From the NCBI RefSeq assembly GCF_040438645.1, contig NZ_CP159253.1, positions 3,348,001 through 3,412,000 of the forward strand: a stretch of DNA of 64,000 nt. Reading direction: 5' to 3'. The position numbers and the translations under genes are program-made. The first letter of the stretch is position 1, and each line of letters starts with the position of its first letter. Source of the DNA: Mesorhizobium sp. WSM2240 (GTDB lineage: Bacteria; Pseudomonadota; Alphaproteobacteria; Rhizobiales; Rhizobiaceae). Positions 43,829-52,504 of this stretch are shown here, one piece after another. The notes below the pieces were generated by a model. That model had not been told where the DNA came from, did not search any database, and was given only the letters and a program-made list of their open reading frames with translations.

Positions 43829-44520
43829 TGGCCAGCCTGTTCGACGACTACCGGAACGGCTACCGGGAGGCAGTTGAGGGATCGATCGGATTTTCCGGGC
43901 TGGGGCATGATTTCTTTCTGAAAGCAAAGGCCGACCTGCTGCGGCGCCTCATGGTCGAGAGGGGTATCGAGCAAGGCGGCGCGGGCGTGCGGGCCTTGGA
44001 CATTGGCTGCGGCATCGGTTCGCTTCATCGTCATCTCAAAGGTGTCTTCGCGAGCCTGAGCGGCTGCGACGTTTCGGAACAATCGATCCTCCGCGCGCGC
44101 ACTGACAATCCGGACCACGCCTACAGCGTCTGCGCGTCCGCCGTCCTGCCTTATGGCGATGGCTCCTTCGATCTGGCGTTCGCCAGTTGCGTTCTCCACC
44201 ACGTTCCGCCAGCCGCGTGGCGCGAATTCTTTCGGGAAATTCGCCGCGTCCTGCGGCCGGGAGGCATGGCCTGCATCATCGAGCATAATCCCTGGAATCC
44301 GCTGACGCGCCTCGCCGTTCTGCGGTGCCCTTTCGACAAGGACGCCGTCCTGCTTAGCGCTGGCAAGGTTGAGGCGCTCTTCCGAGCAGCCGGCTTCGGG
44401 GAAATCCGGTCGGAGCATTTCCTCCTTTTGCCGCGGGCCGGCCGTCTGGCCAGGAGGTGGGAGCGCGCGTTCGCCCCTCTTCCCCTGGGTGCGCAATATG
44501 CGTGCAGTGCGCGCGCCTAG
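43828..44520 (+). CDS. Class I SAM-dependent methyltransferase
   Basis: The 230-residue protein has a SAM-binding motif I ALDIGCGIGSLHRHL (about 56-70), GCDVSEQSI, SFDLAFASCVLHHVPP (motif of UbiE/Methyltransf_11 type), and RRVLRPGGMACIIEHNPWNP. The ATG overlaps the GT2 stop by 1 nt and its end overlaps the next gene by 23 nt. Tight coupling points to methylation of a lipid-linked or surface sugar, although this is inference. Confidence 0.87.
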   Translation: MASLFDDYRNGYREAVEGSIGFSGLGHDFFLKAKADLLRRLMVERGIEQGGAGVRALDIGCGIGSLHRHLKGVFASLSGCDVSEQSILRARTDNPDHAYSVCASAVLPYGDGSFDLAFASCVLHHVPPAAWREFFREIRRVLRPGGMACIIEHNPWNPLTRLAVLRCPFDKDAVLLSAGKVEALFRAAGFGEIRSEHFLLLPRAGRLARRWERAFAPLPLGAQYACSARA

Positions 44521-44923
44521 ACCGATCGCTGGCTTCGGGCCGAAGCTCGTGCTGCGCTTCGTGCTGGTCGGCATCGCGGCCACGGCGCTGTACGCCATCC
44601 TGGCCACGCTATTCATGAACCGGGTCGGCTTGAGCGCCGTCCCGGCCTCCCTCGCCGCCTACGCCGCGGCCGCGCTGTTTTCCTATCTCGCCCACAAATC
44701 CGGGACCTTCATGTCGCGCAGACGGCATCGGGCGGAGGCCCCGCGCTTTGTGCTGCTGACGGCGGTGGGGCTCGCGGTGGCCTTTGCAGCGCCGGCGCTG
44801 CTGACAGGCGTGCTCGGCCTGCCGGGCATCGTACCCGTGCTGGTTACGTGCATACTGATCCCGACACTCAATCTTCTGGCGCTCGATCGGTGGGTGTTTG
44901 CGCGGCGGAAGCCGGATCGGTAG
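44498..44923 (+). CDS. GtrA-like flippase-type membrane protein
   Basis: The 141-residue protein has four transmembrane helices of the GtrA/PF04138 kind (FVLVGIAATALYAILATLF, AYAAAALFSYLAHKSGTF, a third with AVAFAAPALLTGVLG, and VTCILIPTLNLLALDRWVF). GtrA is thought to flip undecaprenyl-phosphate-linked sugar to the periplasm. It is the last gene of GT2-methyltransferase-GtrA and its 3' end overlaps the convergent gene by 56 nt. Confidence 0.85.
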   Translation: MRAVRAPRPIAGFGPKLVLRFVLVGIAATALYAILATLFMNRVGLSAVPASLAAYAAAALFSYLAHKSGTFMSRRRHRAEAPRFVLLTAVGLAVAFAAPALLTGVLGLPGIVPVLVTCILIPTLNLLALDRWVFARRKPDR

Positions 44924-45575
44924 CGCCGGCACCCTCGGTGACCGGGTCCAGCCTGAACGACATCAGCTTGATCGCGCGATCATAGATGTTACTTGCGACC
45001 GGCGTCTGCCGAATAGAATCGGGATAGTCGAAGGCGATGTCGAGCACCTCCGCCCCCGCGAGAACCGCCTGCGGGATTACGAAGGAGACCTTTTGAGGCT
45101 CATCGCCCGAGAGCGTCGTTTCGTGCAGGCGAACGCCGTTCACCGAGATGATGACCGTCTGCGCGGTTTGCGGCGGGCGAAGCATCGGCGCCATCTCCAA
45201 CGTGGCCGTCAGACCGCTGGGGATTTCCGGGATTTTTACGCGCAGCCGCGAGGTCTCGCCCAGCGAATATGTGCCGTCGCCGGTCGGCCCGGTCCAGCCG
45301 CACACCTTCAAGCCCGCCGCGCGCTTCATCCGCTCCGCCTGCCGCCCCAGGTGCAGAAATGAAACCGTCTCGCCGAGTCTATAGCCGCCGATGCGGTCGC
45401 GGTTGAGGCAGGTGGTCGTCTCGTCGATGTAGAAGGCGCGGTAGTCCGGATGCACCCGCGGATTGAGAGCCAGCCCGAGGATAAATATTTCCGCGCCGGC
45501 CAGCAGCGCCGCCAGCACATAGCCGCCGGCGAACGCCGCGCGCCGATGCGGCGCCGGGATTCTAGACCAGGGCAA
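44868..45575 (-). CDS. Unknown exported/membrane-anchored protein next to PIG-V-like gene
   Basis: The 235-residue protein has one N-terminal membrane helix (about 13-37) and a periplasmic beta-rich domain, with LRVKIPEIPSGLTATLEMAP, VIISVNGVRLHETTLSGDEP, and VLAGAEVLDIAFDYPDSIRQ. The latter half looks like a carbohydrate-binding or jelly-roll type domain seen beside membrane glycosyltransferases. The start is TTG with GAGAGG upstream, and it overlaps the upstream gene by 14 nt. Its 3' end overlaps gtrA on the opposite strand by 56 nt. Confidence 0.65.
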   Translation of the reverse strand: MPWSRIPAPHRRAAFAGGYVLAALLAGAEIFILGLALNPRVHPDYRAFYIDETTTCLNRDRIGGYRLGETVSFLHLGRQAERMKRAAGLKVCGWTGPTGDGTYSLGETSRLRVKIPEIPSGLTATLEMAPMLRPPQTAQTVIISVNGVRLHETTLSGDEPQKVSFVIPQAVLAGAEVLDIAFDYPDSIRQTPVASNIYDRAIKLMSFRLDPVTEGAGATDPASAAQTPTDRAPED

Positions 45576-46719
45576 GGTAGCCTCTCATCCACGCGATCGT
45601 GGTGAAATAGCAGGCGACCGGCAGCAGCACCAAAGCCGCATAATAGGTCACTCTGTATGTCGCCAGCAGGCTCATGGACAATACGATCAGCGGAGCCAGT
45701 CCGACGACATATCTCACCATCGACGCCAGGTTCGTCAGCAGCGGCAGGACGATGCCGAGCGCGCAGAAAAGTGCCGCGCCATACTGCCTGCGAAACGCCA
45801 GCACCGCCGAAAGCGCCAGCCCGGCCACGCAGGCGAACGCGCTCCACTGCGGAGCGGTCGGCAGCCATCCGCTCGCCGGCATCGCCGAGAGCCCGTCCCA
45901 CAGGAACTGGAGCGGATTGCCCGTCACCCGCCCGAAGGCGCGCTGCACGTGGACGAAGGCAAAACCGTCCCCGACGGTTAAATAGAGATACAGCATGTAG
46001 GCGAAAAGACCGGCGGGCGAGATGAGGATGGCGACGAGGAGATCCGGCCGCGAAAGCACCCGGCGCGGGAAGGACAGGGCCGATCCGCCATGCGCCCGAT
46101 GCTCCTGGAGCATCCGGGTCACCGTCGCGAAGACGACGAAGACCCCGACCAGCCGCGTGGCCGACAACAGTGCGGAGAAAGCGCCTGCCCGCAGATAGCT
46201 GGACTGTTTCAGCGCCAGGAAGACACATAACGTTAGAAGCACGAATAGGGGCTCGGAGAGGAAAGTGGTGAAATAGAAGGAAAACGGGCCGCTGAGCAGG
46301 AAAGCGCAATAGAGCACGTAGGCGCGCATGTTCCTGTCGAGAAGCTGCCAAGCGACCAGGCAGGAGGCGTAGCTCAATGCGATCGACGTGGCGATCGCGA
46401 CGACCGCCGTGGAAAACGGGAAAACGGCCCTGATCCCCGCAACCAGCATCGGATAGAGCGGAAAGAAGCCCCAGCGCCCGACATTGCTTTCGCCGGGGAT
46501 CGGAAAGCCTTCATAGCCGTGCTCGGAAATGCCCACATACCAGGAGCAATCCCACCTGCACAGCGATTGCAGATAGGGCTGCAGGCTATGGTCCGGCCAG
46601 ACCTGCGTGAATGCGGCATAGCGGATCAAAATTCCGCTGATGACGAAGAAAAGCGGCACCACCGCTATGGTCAGCACCGTCAAGCGACCGGCATTCGCGT
46701 GCGCAAGGTCATCCAGCAC
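45562..46719 (-). CDS. PIG-V-like polytopic mannosyltransferase family protein
   Basis: The 385-residue protein has about 10 membrane helices. The N-terminal luminal-type motifs LCRWDCSWYVGISEHGYEG and GRWGFFPLYPMLVAG match the PIG-V/GT76 pattern RWD-x-WY and FFPLYP. FTTFLSEPLFVLLTLCVFLA follows. Eukaryotic PIG-V adds the second mannose of GPI; bacterial relatives use lipid-linked sugars for surface glycolipids. The start is a GTG with GAGG 8 nt upstream; a TTG one codon earlier is also possible. It is coupled to the downstream exported protein. Confidence 0.85.
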   Translation of the reverse strand: MLDDLAHANAGRLTVLTIAVVPLFFVISGILIRYAAFTQVWPDHSLQPYLQSLCRWDCSWYVGISEHGYEGFPIPGESNVGRWGFFPLYPMLVAGIRAVFPFSTAVVAIATSIALSYASCLVAWQLLDRNMRAYVLYCAFLLSGPFSFYFTTFLSEPLFVLLTLCVFLALKQSSYLRAGAFSALLSATRLVGVFVVFATVTRMLQEHRAHGGSALSFPRRVLSRPDLLVAILISPAGLFAYMLYLYLTVGDGFAFVHVQRAFGRVTGNPLQFLWDGLSAMPASGWLPTAPQWSAFACVAGLALSAVLAFRRQYGAALFCALGIVLPLLTNLASMVRYVVGLAPLIVLSMSLLATYRVTYYAALVLLPVACYFTTIAWMRGYLALV

Positions 46720-46937
46720 CAAGTCTGCCTCTGCCCATATCGAGTTGCGGCGCCGCTCTCCGCCTGAATCAACCAGTTACGCTGGCTGGTTCAAAACGTT
46801 CCGTTCCTTCACGCCAATTTGCGCGCGGGCCAGCGATAGACCTCCATCGGCCCGACCCTGGCTCGGCGCCAGCTCCGCATGGATGTTTTGTTCAAAGTCG
46901 GCCCAAGGCGTCGCCCGCTCCGCCACACCCGGCCGGG

Positions 46938-46962
46938 GGAACAAGCCGGGCAATAAGGGGTT
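46938..46962 (+). promoter_or_regulatory. Possible sigma-EcfG promoter of the DUF982 gene
   Basis: GGAAC (46938-46942), 16 nt and GGTT (46959-46962) differ from the EcfG consensus at one -10 position. A short AGGAGC/GCTCCT hairpin lies between it and the gene. It is 39 nt upstream of the ATG. Confidence 0.45.
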
Positions 46963-47001
46963 GTAGGAGCGCTTTGCGGTGCTCCTCAAAGGGACGTGGC
47001 T

Positions 47002-47244
47002 ATGACAAACAAGCCTTTCGACCGCCCGATCACGGTGGATGACCCTGACGTCGGCAGGATAGAGATCGCTTCGGTTCGCGAGGCCATGGATTATCTTTCC
47101 GCCGTGGATTGGCCCTTCGAGGATTTGCTGGAGAAAGCGATACACACCGCCGAAGCCGCCCTTGAGGGAACCTGCTCGACAAGCGATGCCCGCGACGCGT
47201 TTCTCAAGGCCGCTCGCGCGGCAAACGTCGTCATCTTCGATTGA
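47002..47244 (+). CDS. DUF982 family protein
   Basis: The 80-residue protein has FDRPITVDDPDVGRIEIASV, then REAMDYLSAVDWPF, and a C-terminal ARDAFLKAARAANVVIFD helix, the common rhizobial DUF982 pattern. Its function is unknown; many rhizobia carry several copies, often stress-induced. The ATG at 47002 is chosen over the GTG at 46996 because of AAAGGG spacing. It converges with the PBP gene. Confidence 0.85.
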   Translation: MTNKPFDRPITVDDPDVGRIEIASVREAMDYLSAVDWPFEDLLEKAIHTAEAALEGTCSTSDARDAFLKAARAANVVIFD

Positions 47245-47284
47245 CGATGGCGTCCGCGCACGATCGGAAGCCCTGCCCGGGAAA

Positions 47285-49579
47285 CTACTTCTCGCACAGC
47301 CTCCGCGGCCCGCTATAGGGCTGGAACGTGCAATCCTCGGCCCGGAACGAGCGATAGGCGCGCGAGCATGCCCGCACATTGCACGACACCGGCGTCTCCT
47401 CCCCTTCCGCAGTCGCGGTCACCGCCTCCGTCGGCTCCCGGGCCGTATCGCGGGCCGCCGACATGAAATTCTTCCAGATCGCCGCCGGCAGCGAGCCGCC
47501 GGTGATCTCGTTCATCGGACTGTCGTCGTCATTGCCGACCCAGACGCCGGCCACCAGCGGCTCGTTGAAGCCGATGAACCAGGCGTCGCGATAATTTTGG
47601 CTGGTGCCGGTCTTGCCGGCGGCGAACCCGTCGAGGCTGGCGGCCTTACCGGTGCCGCGGTCGACCACCAGCTGCAACAGCCCGACCAGGTCGCGCTGCG
47701 CGCCGCGCAGATCGACTTCGGGCTGCTTCGACGGCCCGACCCGGAACGCCTGCGGCTGGCCCTCGCTCTGGAACGAGACGATGCCCCACGGCTCGATCGG
47801 CGCCAGCCCGGCCCGCACCGAGGCGTAGGCGCCGGTCAAGTCGAGCAGGCTGACCTCCGACGCGCCCAGCGCCAGGGCCGGCGTCTCGGTCAGCGGCGCG
47901 TCTATGCCGAGCTCGCGTGCCGCCGCCACCACGTTCTTCAGGCCCACCTCCTGCGCCAGATTGACCATCGCGGCGTTGAGCGAGCGCGCGAAGGCCTCGG
48001 CGATGGAGACGCGGCCATTATACTCGCCGCCGAAATTTTTAGGCGTCCAGCCGTTTATCTCGACCGGCTCGTCGCGCACCCTGTCGCGCGGCGAATAGCC
48101 GGCCTTCAGCGCGGCGTGCAGCACGAACAGCTTGAAGGCCGAGCCCGGCTGCCGCATCGCCGCCGCCGCCCGGTTGAATTCGCTGCCGGCATAGTCGCGC
48201 CCGCCCACCATCGCCACCACCGCGCCGTCCGGCGTCATGGCGACCAGCGCCGCCTGCCCGACGCCCGCGGCCTGCTCCGAAGCGAGCCCCTTACGCACTG
48301 CCTCCTCCGCCAGCGCCTGCAGTTTCGGCACGATGGTGGTGCGCACATTGATCGTGCCGCGATACGGCCCGGCGATCTCGCGCGCATCGTCGAGCACCCA
48401 GTCGGAGAACCAGCTGCCGGCGCGGTGCGCCGGGCGCGCCGGGTTGAGCATTGCGGTTTGCGTCCGCGCCGCCCGCGCTTCCGCCTCGTCGATCGCGCCA
48501 CTCGCCACCATCACGTCCAGCACGGTCTCGGTCCGCTCGGCAGCGCCCTGCGGGTTTGTGAGCGGGCTGAGCTGCGAGGGCGACCTTATGATGCCGGCCA
48601 GCAGCGCCGATTCGGTCAGATTGAGCTGGTTTACCCTCTTGTCGAAATAGATGCGCGCGGCCGCCGGCACCCCGGTCGCGCCGGCGCCGAGATAGATGTT
48701 GTTCAGGTAGCGCGTGAGGATCTCGTCTTTGCCGAACCTGGCCTCCAGCCAGAAGGCGATGACCAGTTCCTGGATCTTGCGCTTGAAGGTGCGGTTGCTC
48801 TCCAGATAGAGGATTTTTATCAGCTGCTGGGTGATGGTGCTGCCGCCCTCGACCACCCCGCCGGCCAGCAGATTGCGCCAGATCGCCCGCCCGACGCCGC
48901 GAAAATCGATGCCGTAATGCTCGTAGAAGCGGCGATCCTCCACCGCCAGCACCGCATCGACCAGATGCGGCGGAAACTCTTCGCGCTTGGCGTAGGCGCC
49001 CTGATACGGCCCCTGCTGCACGATTGCCTCGCCGTCGGCGCTTTCGAGCACCACCACCGGCTTCAACGAGCCTTCGGCGATCTCCTGCCAGGGCACGTCG
49101 CGCAGCGCCCACCACAGCACGCCGACCGAGACCACGATGAAAGCCAGCACCGACAGCGCCGCCGCCTGCAGCCAGGAATAGCGCCTGCGGCTTTCGACGG
49201 CCTGCGGGGAGCCCGGCTCGACACCCGCCTCTCCTGCCCGGTTCCGCCAGCGCTCAGCCAGTCCCGGCAGGCTGCGGATCGAGCCGGCCAGCGCGCCGAG
49301 CCGCGCCTCGATCCCTGAATAATCGGCCTCGCGTGTCCGTCTGCCTAGCCGCCTCGCGCCCGCCGCAATGGCCCTCCCCGAGCGGCGTGCTGCGATGCCG
49401 AAATCATGGCGCAGCGCCCGGGCGAGTGCCGCCGCCGCCCTGGCGCTGCGGCTGAACGCCGGCCGGCTTTCCTCCACGGGCGCTTCATCCGCCGCGCCGA
49501 GTTCCACCTGCGGCTCCGGCGCGGCGGACTGCCCCTCATGATCGCCGATGCTTTTCCCGGCCTTCTTCCTGCCTGCCAT
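47285..49579 (-). CDS. Class A penicillin-binding protein with BA14K-like C-terminal tail
   Basis: This bifunctional peptidoglycan synthase has 764 residues. A basic cytoplasmic N terminus of about 135 residues and one membrane helix (about 135-158) come first. The GT51 transglycosylase has catalytic Glu214 in VEDRRFYEHYGID, with GGSTITQQL after it. The transpeptidase has Ser480-x-x-Lys483 (SAFK), a SLN-type motif ARSLNAAM and KTGTS. It polymerises and cross-links glycan strands. Its last 32 residues (CNVRACSRAYRSFRAED and TFQPYSGPRRLC) copy the BA14K signature of the protein at 571-1083, which is not a usual PBP feature. Confidence 0.93.
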   Translation of the reverse strand: MAGRKKAGKSIGDHEGQSAAPEPQVELGAADEAPVEESRPAFSRSARAAAALARALRHDFGIAARRSGRAIAAGARRLGRRTREADYSGIEARLGALAGSIRSLPGLAERWRNRAGEAGVEPGSPQAVESRRRYSWLQAAALSVLAFIVVSVGVLWWALRDVPWQEIAEGSLKPVVVLESADGEAIVQQGPYQGAYAKREEFPPHLVDAVLAVEDRRFYEHYGIDFRGVGRAIWRNLLAGGVVEGGSTITQQLIKILYLESNRTFKRKIQELVIAFWLEARFGKDEILTRYLNNIYLGAGATGVPAAARIYFDKRVNQLNLTESALLAGIIRSPSQLSPLTNPQGAAERTETVLDVMVASGAIDEAEARAARTQTAMLNPARPAHRAGSWFSDWVLDDAREIAGPYRGTINVRTTIVPKLQALAEEAVRKGLASEQAAGVGQAALVAMTPDGAVVAMVGGRDYAGSEFNRAAAAMRQPGSAFKLFVLHAALKAGYSPRDRVRDEPVEINGWTPKNFGGEYNGRVSIAEAFARSLNAAMVNLAQEVGLKNVVAAARELGIDAPLTETPALALGASEVSLLDLTGAYASVRAGLAPIEPWGIVSFQSEGQPQAFRVGPSKQPEVDLRGAQRDLVGLLQLVVDRGTGKAASLDGFAAGKTGTSQNYRDAWFIGFNEPLVAGVWVGNDDDSPMNEITGGSLPAAIWKNFMSAARDTAREPTEAVTATAEGEETPVSCNVRACSRAYRSFRAEDCTFQPYSGPRRLCEK

Positions 49580-49789
49580 GAATGATCTGTCGTTCGCATG
49601 TCCCTGCTTCTCGAACTAGCGCGAGCGGCGGCTTCGGAAAGTGCGCTCCCAGGCATTTGAAGCGCCGCGTTGCCCCGCCGCCACGCCCGGTCGGCCGCAA
49701 TGCCTTGCGCCGGGCCAAACGCCGCGCCTTGCGGCACAAAACGGAAACGCTGCTGGTCTTTCGCCCCCGAATCACTACATTCGGTGTCA

Positions 49790-52504
49790 ATGTCAGGTTT
49801 CCCGGACGACATGCCCTTTTTCGACGAGCCGAGCGCCCCGCCCGCCCGCCCGGCTGGCGGCCACGCGCCTTCGGGCATCGCCGCGCGCGCCATGGCCGCG
49901 CGCCAGGCTTCCGCGCCCGATTACCTCGCCGGCCTCAACCCCGAGCAGCGCCTCGCGGTCGAGACCACGGAGGGTCCGGTGCTGGTTCTGGCCGGAGCCG
50001 GCACGGGCAAGACGCGCGTGCTTACCACCCGCATCGCCCATATCCTTGCCACCGGCCGCGCCTTTCCCAGCCAGATTCTGGCCGTCACCTTCACCAACAA
50101 GGCCGCGCGCGAGATGAAGCAGCGCGTCGGCATGCTGGTCGGCGAAGCCATCGAGGGCATGCCGTGGCTCGGCACCTTCCATTCCATCGGCGTAAAAATG
50201 CTGCGCCGCCACGCCGAGCTCGCCGGCCTGAAATCCGGCTTCACCATCCTCGACACCGATGACGTCGTGCGCCTGATCAAGCAGTTGATCCAGGCCGAGG
50301 GGCTGGACGACAAGCGCTGGCCGGCGCGCCAGTTCGCCATGATGATCGACGGCTGGAAGAACAAGGGCCTCGGCCCCTCGGAAATCCCCGAGGGCGACGC
50401 GCGCTCCTTCGCAAACGGCCGGGGCCGCCAGCTCTACCAAGCCTACCAGGAGCGGCTGCAGACGCTCAACGCCTGCGATTTCGGCGATCTCCTGTGCCAC
50501 CCCATCCGCATCTTCCGCGCCTATCCGGACGTGCTGAAGGAATATCACCGCCGCTTCAAATACATCCTCGTCGACGAATACCAGGACACCAACACCGCGC
50601 AGTATATGTGGCTGCGGCTCCTGGCGCAGCGGCCGGAGGAGCCGCGCCGCCCCTCATCCCCTGCCGGACCTTCTCCCCGGGAAAAACGGGGAGAAGGAGG
50701 AAGCTCCAACGCTGATGCCCCCCTCTCCCCGTCCTTACGGGGAGAGGGTAAGGGTGAGGGGCAGCGCGACTTTGCGGCCGTGAGCGAAAACAAAAGGCAG
50801 CAGATAAATATCTGCTGCGTCGGCGACGACGACCAGTCCATCTATGGCTGGCGCGGGGCCGAGGTCGACAACATCCTCCGCTTCGACAAGGATTTCCCCG
50901 GCGCGACCATCATCCGGCTGGAGCGCAACTACCGCTCCACCGCCCACATTCTCGGCGCGGCCTCGCATCTCATCGCCCACAATGAAGGGCGGCTGGGAAA
51001 AACCCTGTTCACCGAAAGGGCCGACCCCGACGACGCCAAGGTCCATGTCCACGCCGCCTGGGATTCGGAGGAGGAAGCCCGCGCCGTCGGCGAGACCATC
51101 GAGCAGGCGCAGCGCGAAAAGCACAATCTGAACGACATGGCGATCCTTGTGCGCGCGTCCTTCCAGATGCGCGAATTCGAGGACCGGTTCGTCACGCTCG
51201 GCCTCAACTACCGCGTCATCGGCGGCCCGCGTTTTTACGAGCGCCAGGAGATCCGCGACGCGCTCGCCTATTTCCGCGTGGTCGCCCAGGGCGCGGACGA
51301 CCTCGCCTTTGAGCGCATCGTCAACGTGCCCAAGCGCGGCCTCGGCGAAGCCGCCATCCGCCAGGTCCACGACACCGCCCGCGCGCTTGGCGTGCCGATG
51401 CTGGAAGCCGCCGAAAAGCTCGCCGAAAGCGACGAGCTGAAGCCGAAGCCGCGCGCCGCACTCCGCGAAGTCGCCGCCAATTTCGCGCGCTGGCAGGCAG
51501 CCCTCGACCACACGCCCCATACCGAGCTTGCCGAGACCATTTTGGAAGAGTCCGGCTACACCGACATGTGGAAGAACGACCGTTCGGCGGAAGCGCCGGG
51601 CCGGCTCGAAAACCTCAAGGAGCTCATCCGCTCCGTGGAGGAATACGAGTCGCTGCGCTCCTTCCTCGAGCATGTCGCGCTGGTCATGGACGCCGAGCAG
51701 CAGGAGAACATGGACGCCGTCAACATCATGACGCTGCACTCGGCGAAAGGCCTCGAATTCGAGACCGTCTTCCTCCCCGGCTGGGAGGAAGGCCTGTTCC
51801 CGCACCAGCGCTCGCTCGACGAGGGCGGCCGCTCCGGGCTGGAGGAAGAGCGCCGCCTCGCCTATGTGGGCTTGACCCGCGCCAAGAAGAATCTGCACAT
51901 CTGGTTCGTCTCCAACCGCCGCATCCACGGCCTCTGGCAGTCGACCATCCCCTCGCGCTTTCTCGACGAGCTGCCCGAAGCCCATGTCGAAATCGACGAG
52001 GGCTCATCCTCCTATGGCGGCTACGGTTCGGCCTATGGCGGCGGCAGTTTCGCCTCCGGCCGCGGCGCCAAGGGGGCGGGAAGACAAAATCCCTACGGCG
52101 CCTCTCGATTCGACAATCTGGGGGGCGGTTCCGGCGCGGGCGGTGGCTCTTTCTCCAGCACCTACCAGACGCCGGGCTGGCAGCGCGCGCAGCAGAACCG
52201 CACCGAGGCGACAGACCGCAATTGGGGCACGCGTTCCGGCCATGCCGTCGAGCGCATCGGCTATGGCGAAACCGATAGCGGCTACGGCGCCGGCCGCGGA
52301 TCGGTAAAAGGCCGCACCATAGACGGCGAGCTCGTCGCCAAATCCGTCTCCGACACCCCCTCCCCGTTCACGGTCGGCGACCGTGTCTTCCACCAGAAAT
52401 TCGGCAACGGCAACGTCGTCGCCATCGACGGCAACAAGCTCACAATCGACTTCGACAAGGCCGGCCAGAAACGGGTGCTGGACGGGTTTGTGACGGGGGT
52501 TTGA
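49790..52504 (+). CDS. uvrD: ATP-dependent DNA helicase UvrD/PcrA/Rep family
   Basis: The 904-residue 3'-5' SF1A helicase acts in nucleotide excision and mismatch repair. Walker A AGAGTGKT is at 68-75, TFTNKAAREM (motif Ia) follows, then VDEYQDTN (motif II, about 262-269). GDDDQSIYGWRG (motif III), LERNYRST (IV), TLHSAKGLEFE (V) and YVGLTRAKK (VI) complete the set. A Gly/Ser-rich linker leads to a PcrA-type C-terminal Tudor-like domain (DRVFHQKFGNGNV). Between motifs II and III there are about 76 residues instead of about 20, of which 38 are encoded by a palindromic repeat (50649-50762). The ATG at 49790 begins the common N terminus. Confidence 0.95.
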   Translation: MSGFPDDMPFFDEPSAPPARPAGGHAPSGIAARAMAARQASAPDYLAGLNPEQRLAVETTEGPVLVLAGAGTGKTRVLTTRIAHILATGRAFPSQILAVTFTNKAAREMKQRVGMLVGEAIEGMPWLGTFHSIGVKMLRRHAELAGLKSGFTILDTDDVVRLIKQLIQAEGLDDKRWPARQFAMMIDGWKNKGLGPSEIPEGDARSFANGRGRQLYQAYQERLQTLNACDFGDLLCHPIRIFRAYPDVLKEYHRRFKYILVDEYQDTNTAQYMWLRLLAQRPEEPRRPSSPAGPSPREKRGEGGSSNADAPLSPSLRGEGKGEGQRDFAAVSENKRQQINICCVGDDDQSIYGWRGAEVDNILRFDKDFPGATIIRLERNYRSTAHILGAASHLIAHNEGRLGKTLFTERADPDDAKVHVHAAWDSEEEARAVGETIEQAQREKHNLNDMAILVRASFQMREFEDRFVTLGLNYRVIGGPRFYERQEIRDALAYFRVVAQGADDLAFERIVNVPKRGLGEAAIRQVHDTARALGVPMLEAAEKLAESDELKPKPRAALREVAANFARWQAALDHTPHTELAETILEESGYTDMWKNDRSAEAPGRLENLKELIRSVEEYESLRSFLEHVALVMDAEQQENMDAVNIMTLHSAKGLEFETVFLPGWEEGLFPHQRSLDEGGRSGLEEERRLAYVGLTRAKKNLHIWFVSNRRIHGLWQSTIPSRFLDELPEAHVEIDEGSSSYGGYGSAYGGGSFASGRGAKGAGRQNPYGASRFDNLGGGSGAGGGSFSSTYQTPGWQRAQQNRTEATDRNWGTRSGHAVERIGYGETDSGYGAGRGSVKGRTIDGELVAKSVSDTPSPFTVGDRVFHQKFGNGNVVAIDGNKLTIDFDKAGQKRVLDGFVTGV
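50649..50762. repeat. Interspersed palindromic repeat inserted in frame in uvrD
   Basis: The 114-bp element has near-perfect terminal inverted repeats, GCCCCTCATCCC and AAGGGTGAGGGGC. It holds two perfect hairpins, CCTTCTCCCC with GGGGAGAAGG (50669-50697) and CCCTCTCCCCGT with ACGGGGAGAGGG (50721-50748). The sequence is of the repeat type usually found between genes in Rhizobiales. Its length is 38 codons, so the helicase frame is kept. Confidence 0.8.

Noticed and set aside
47162..49318. Plus-strand frame of 718 codons opposite the PBP gene
   Set aside because: The PBP on the minus strand has all catalytic motifs; the opposite frame is an Arg/His/Ala-rich artefact.
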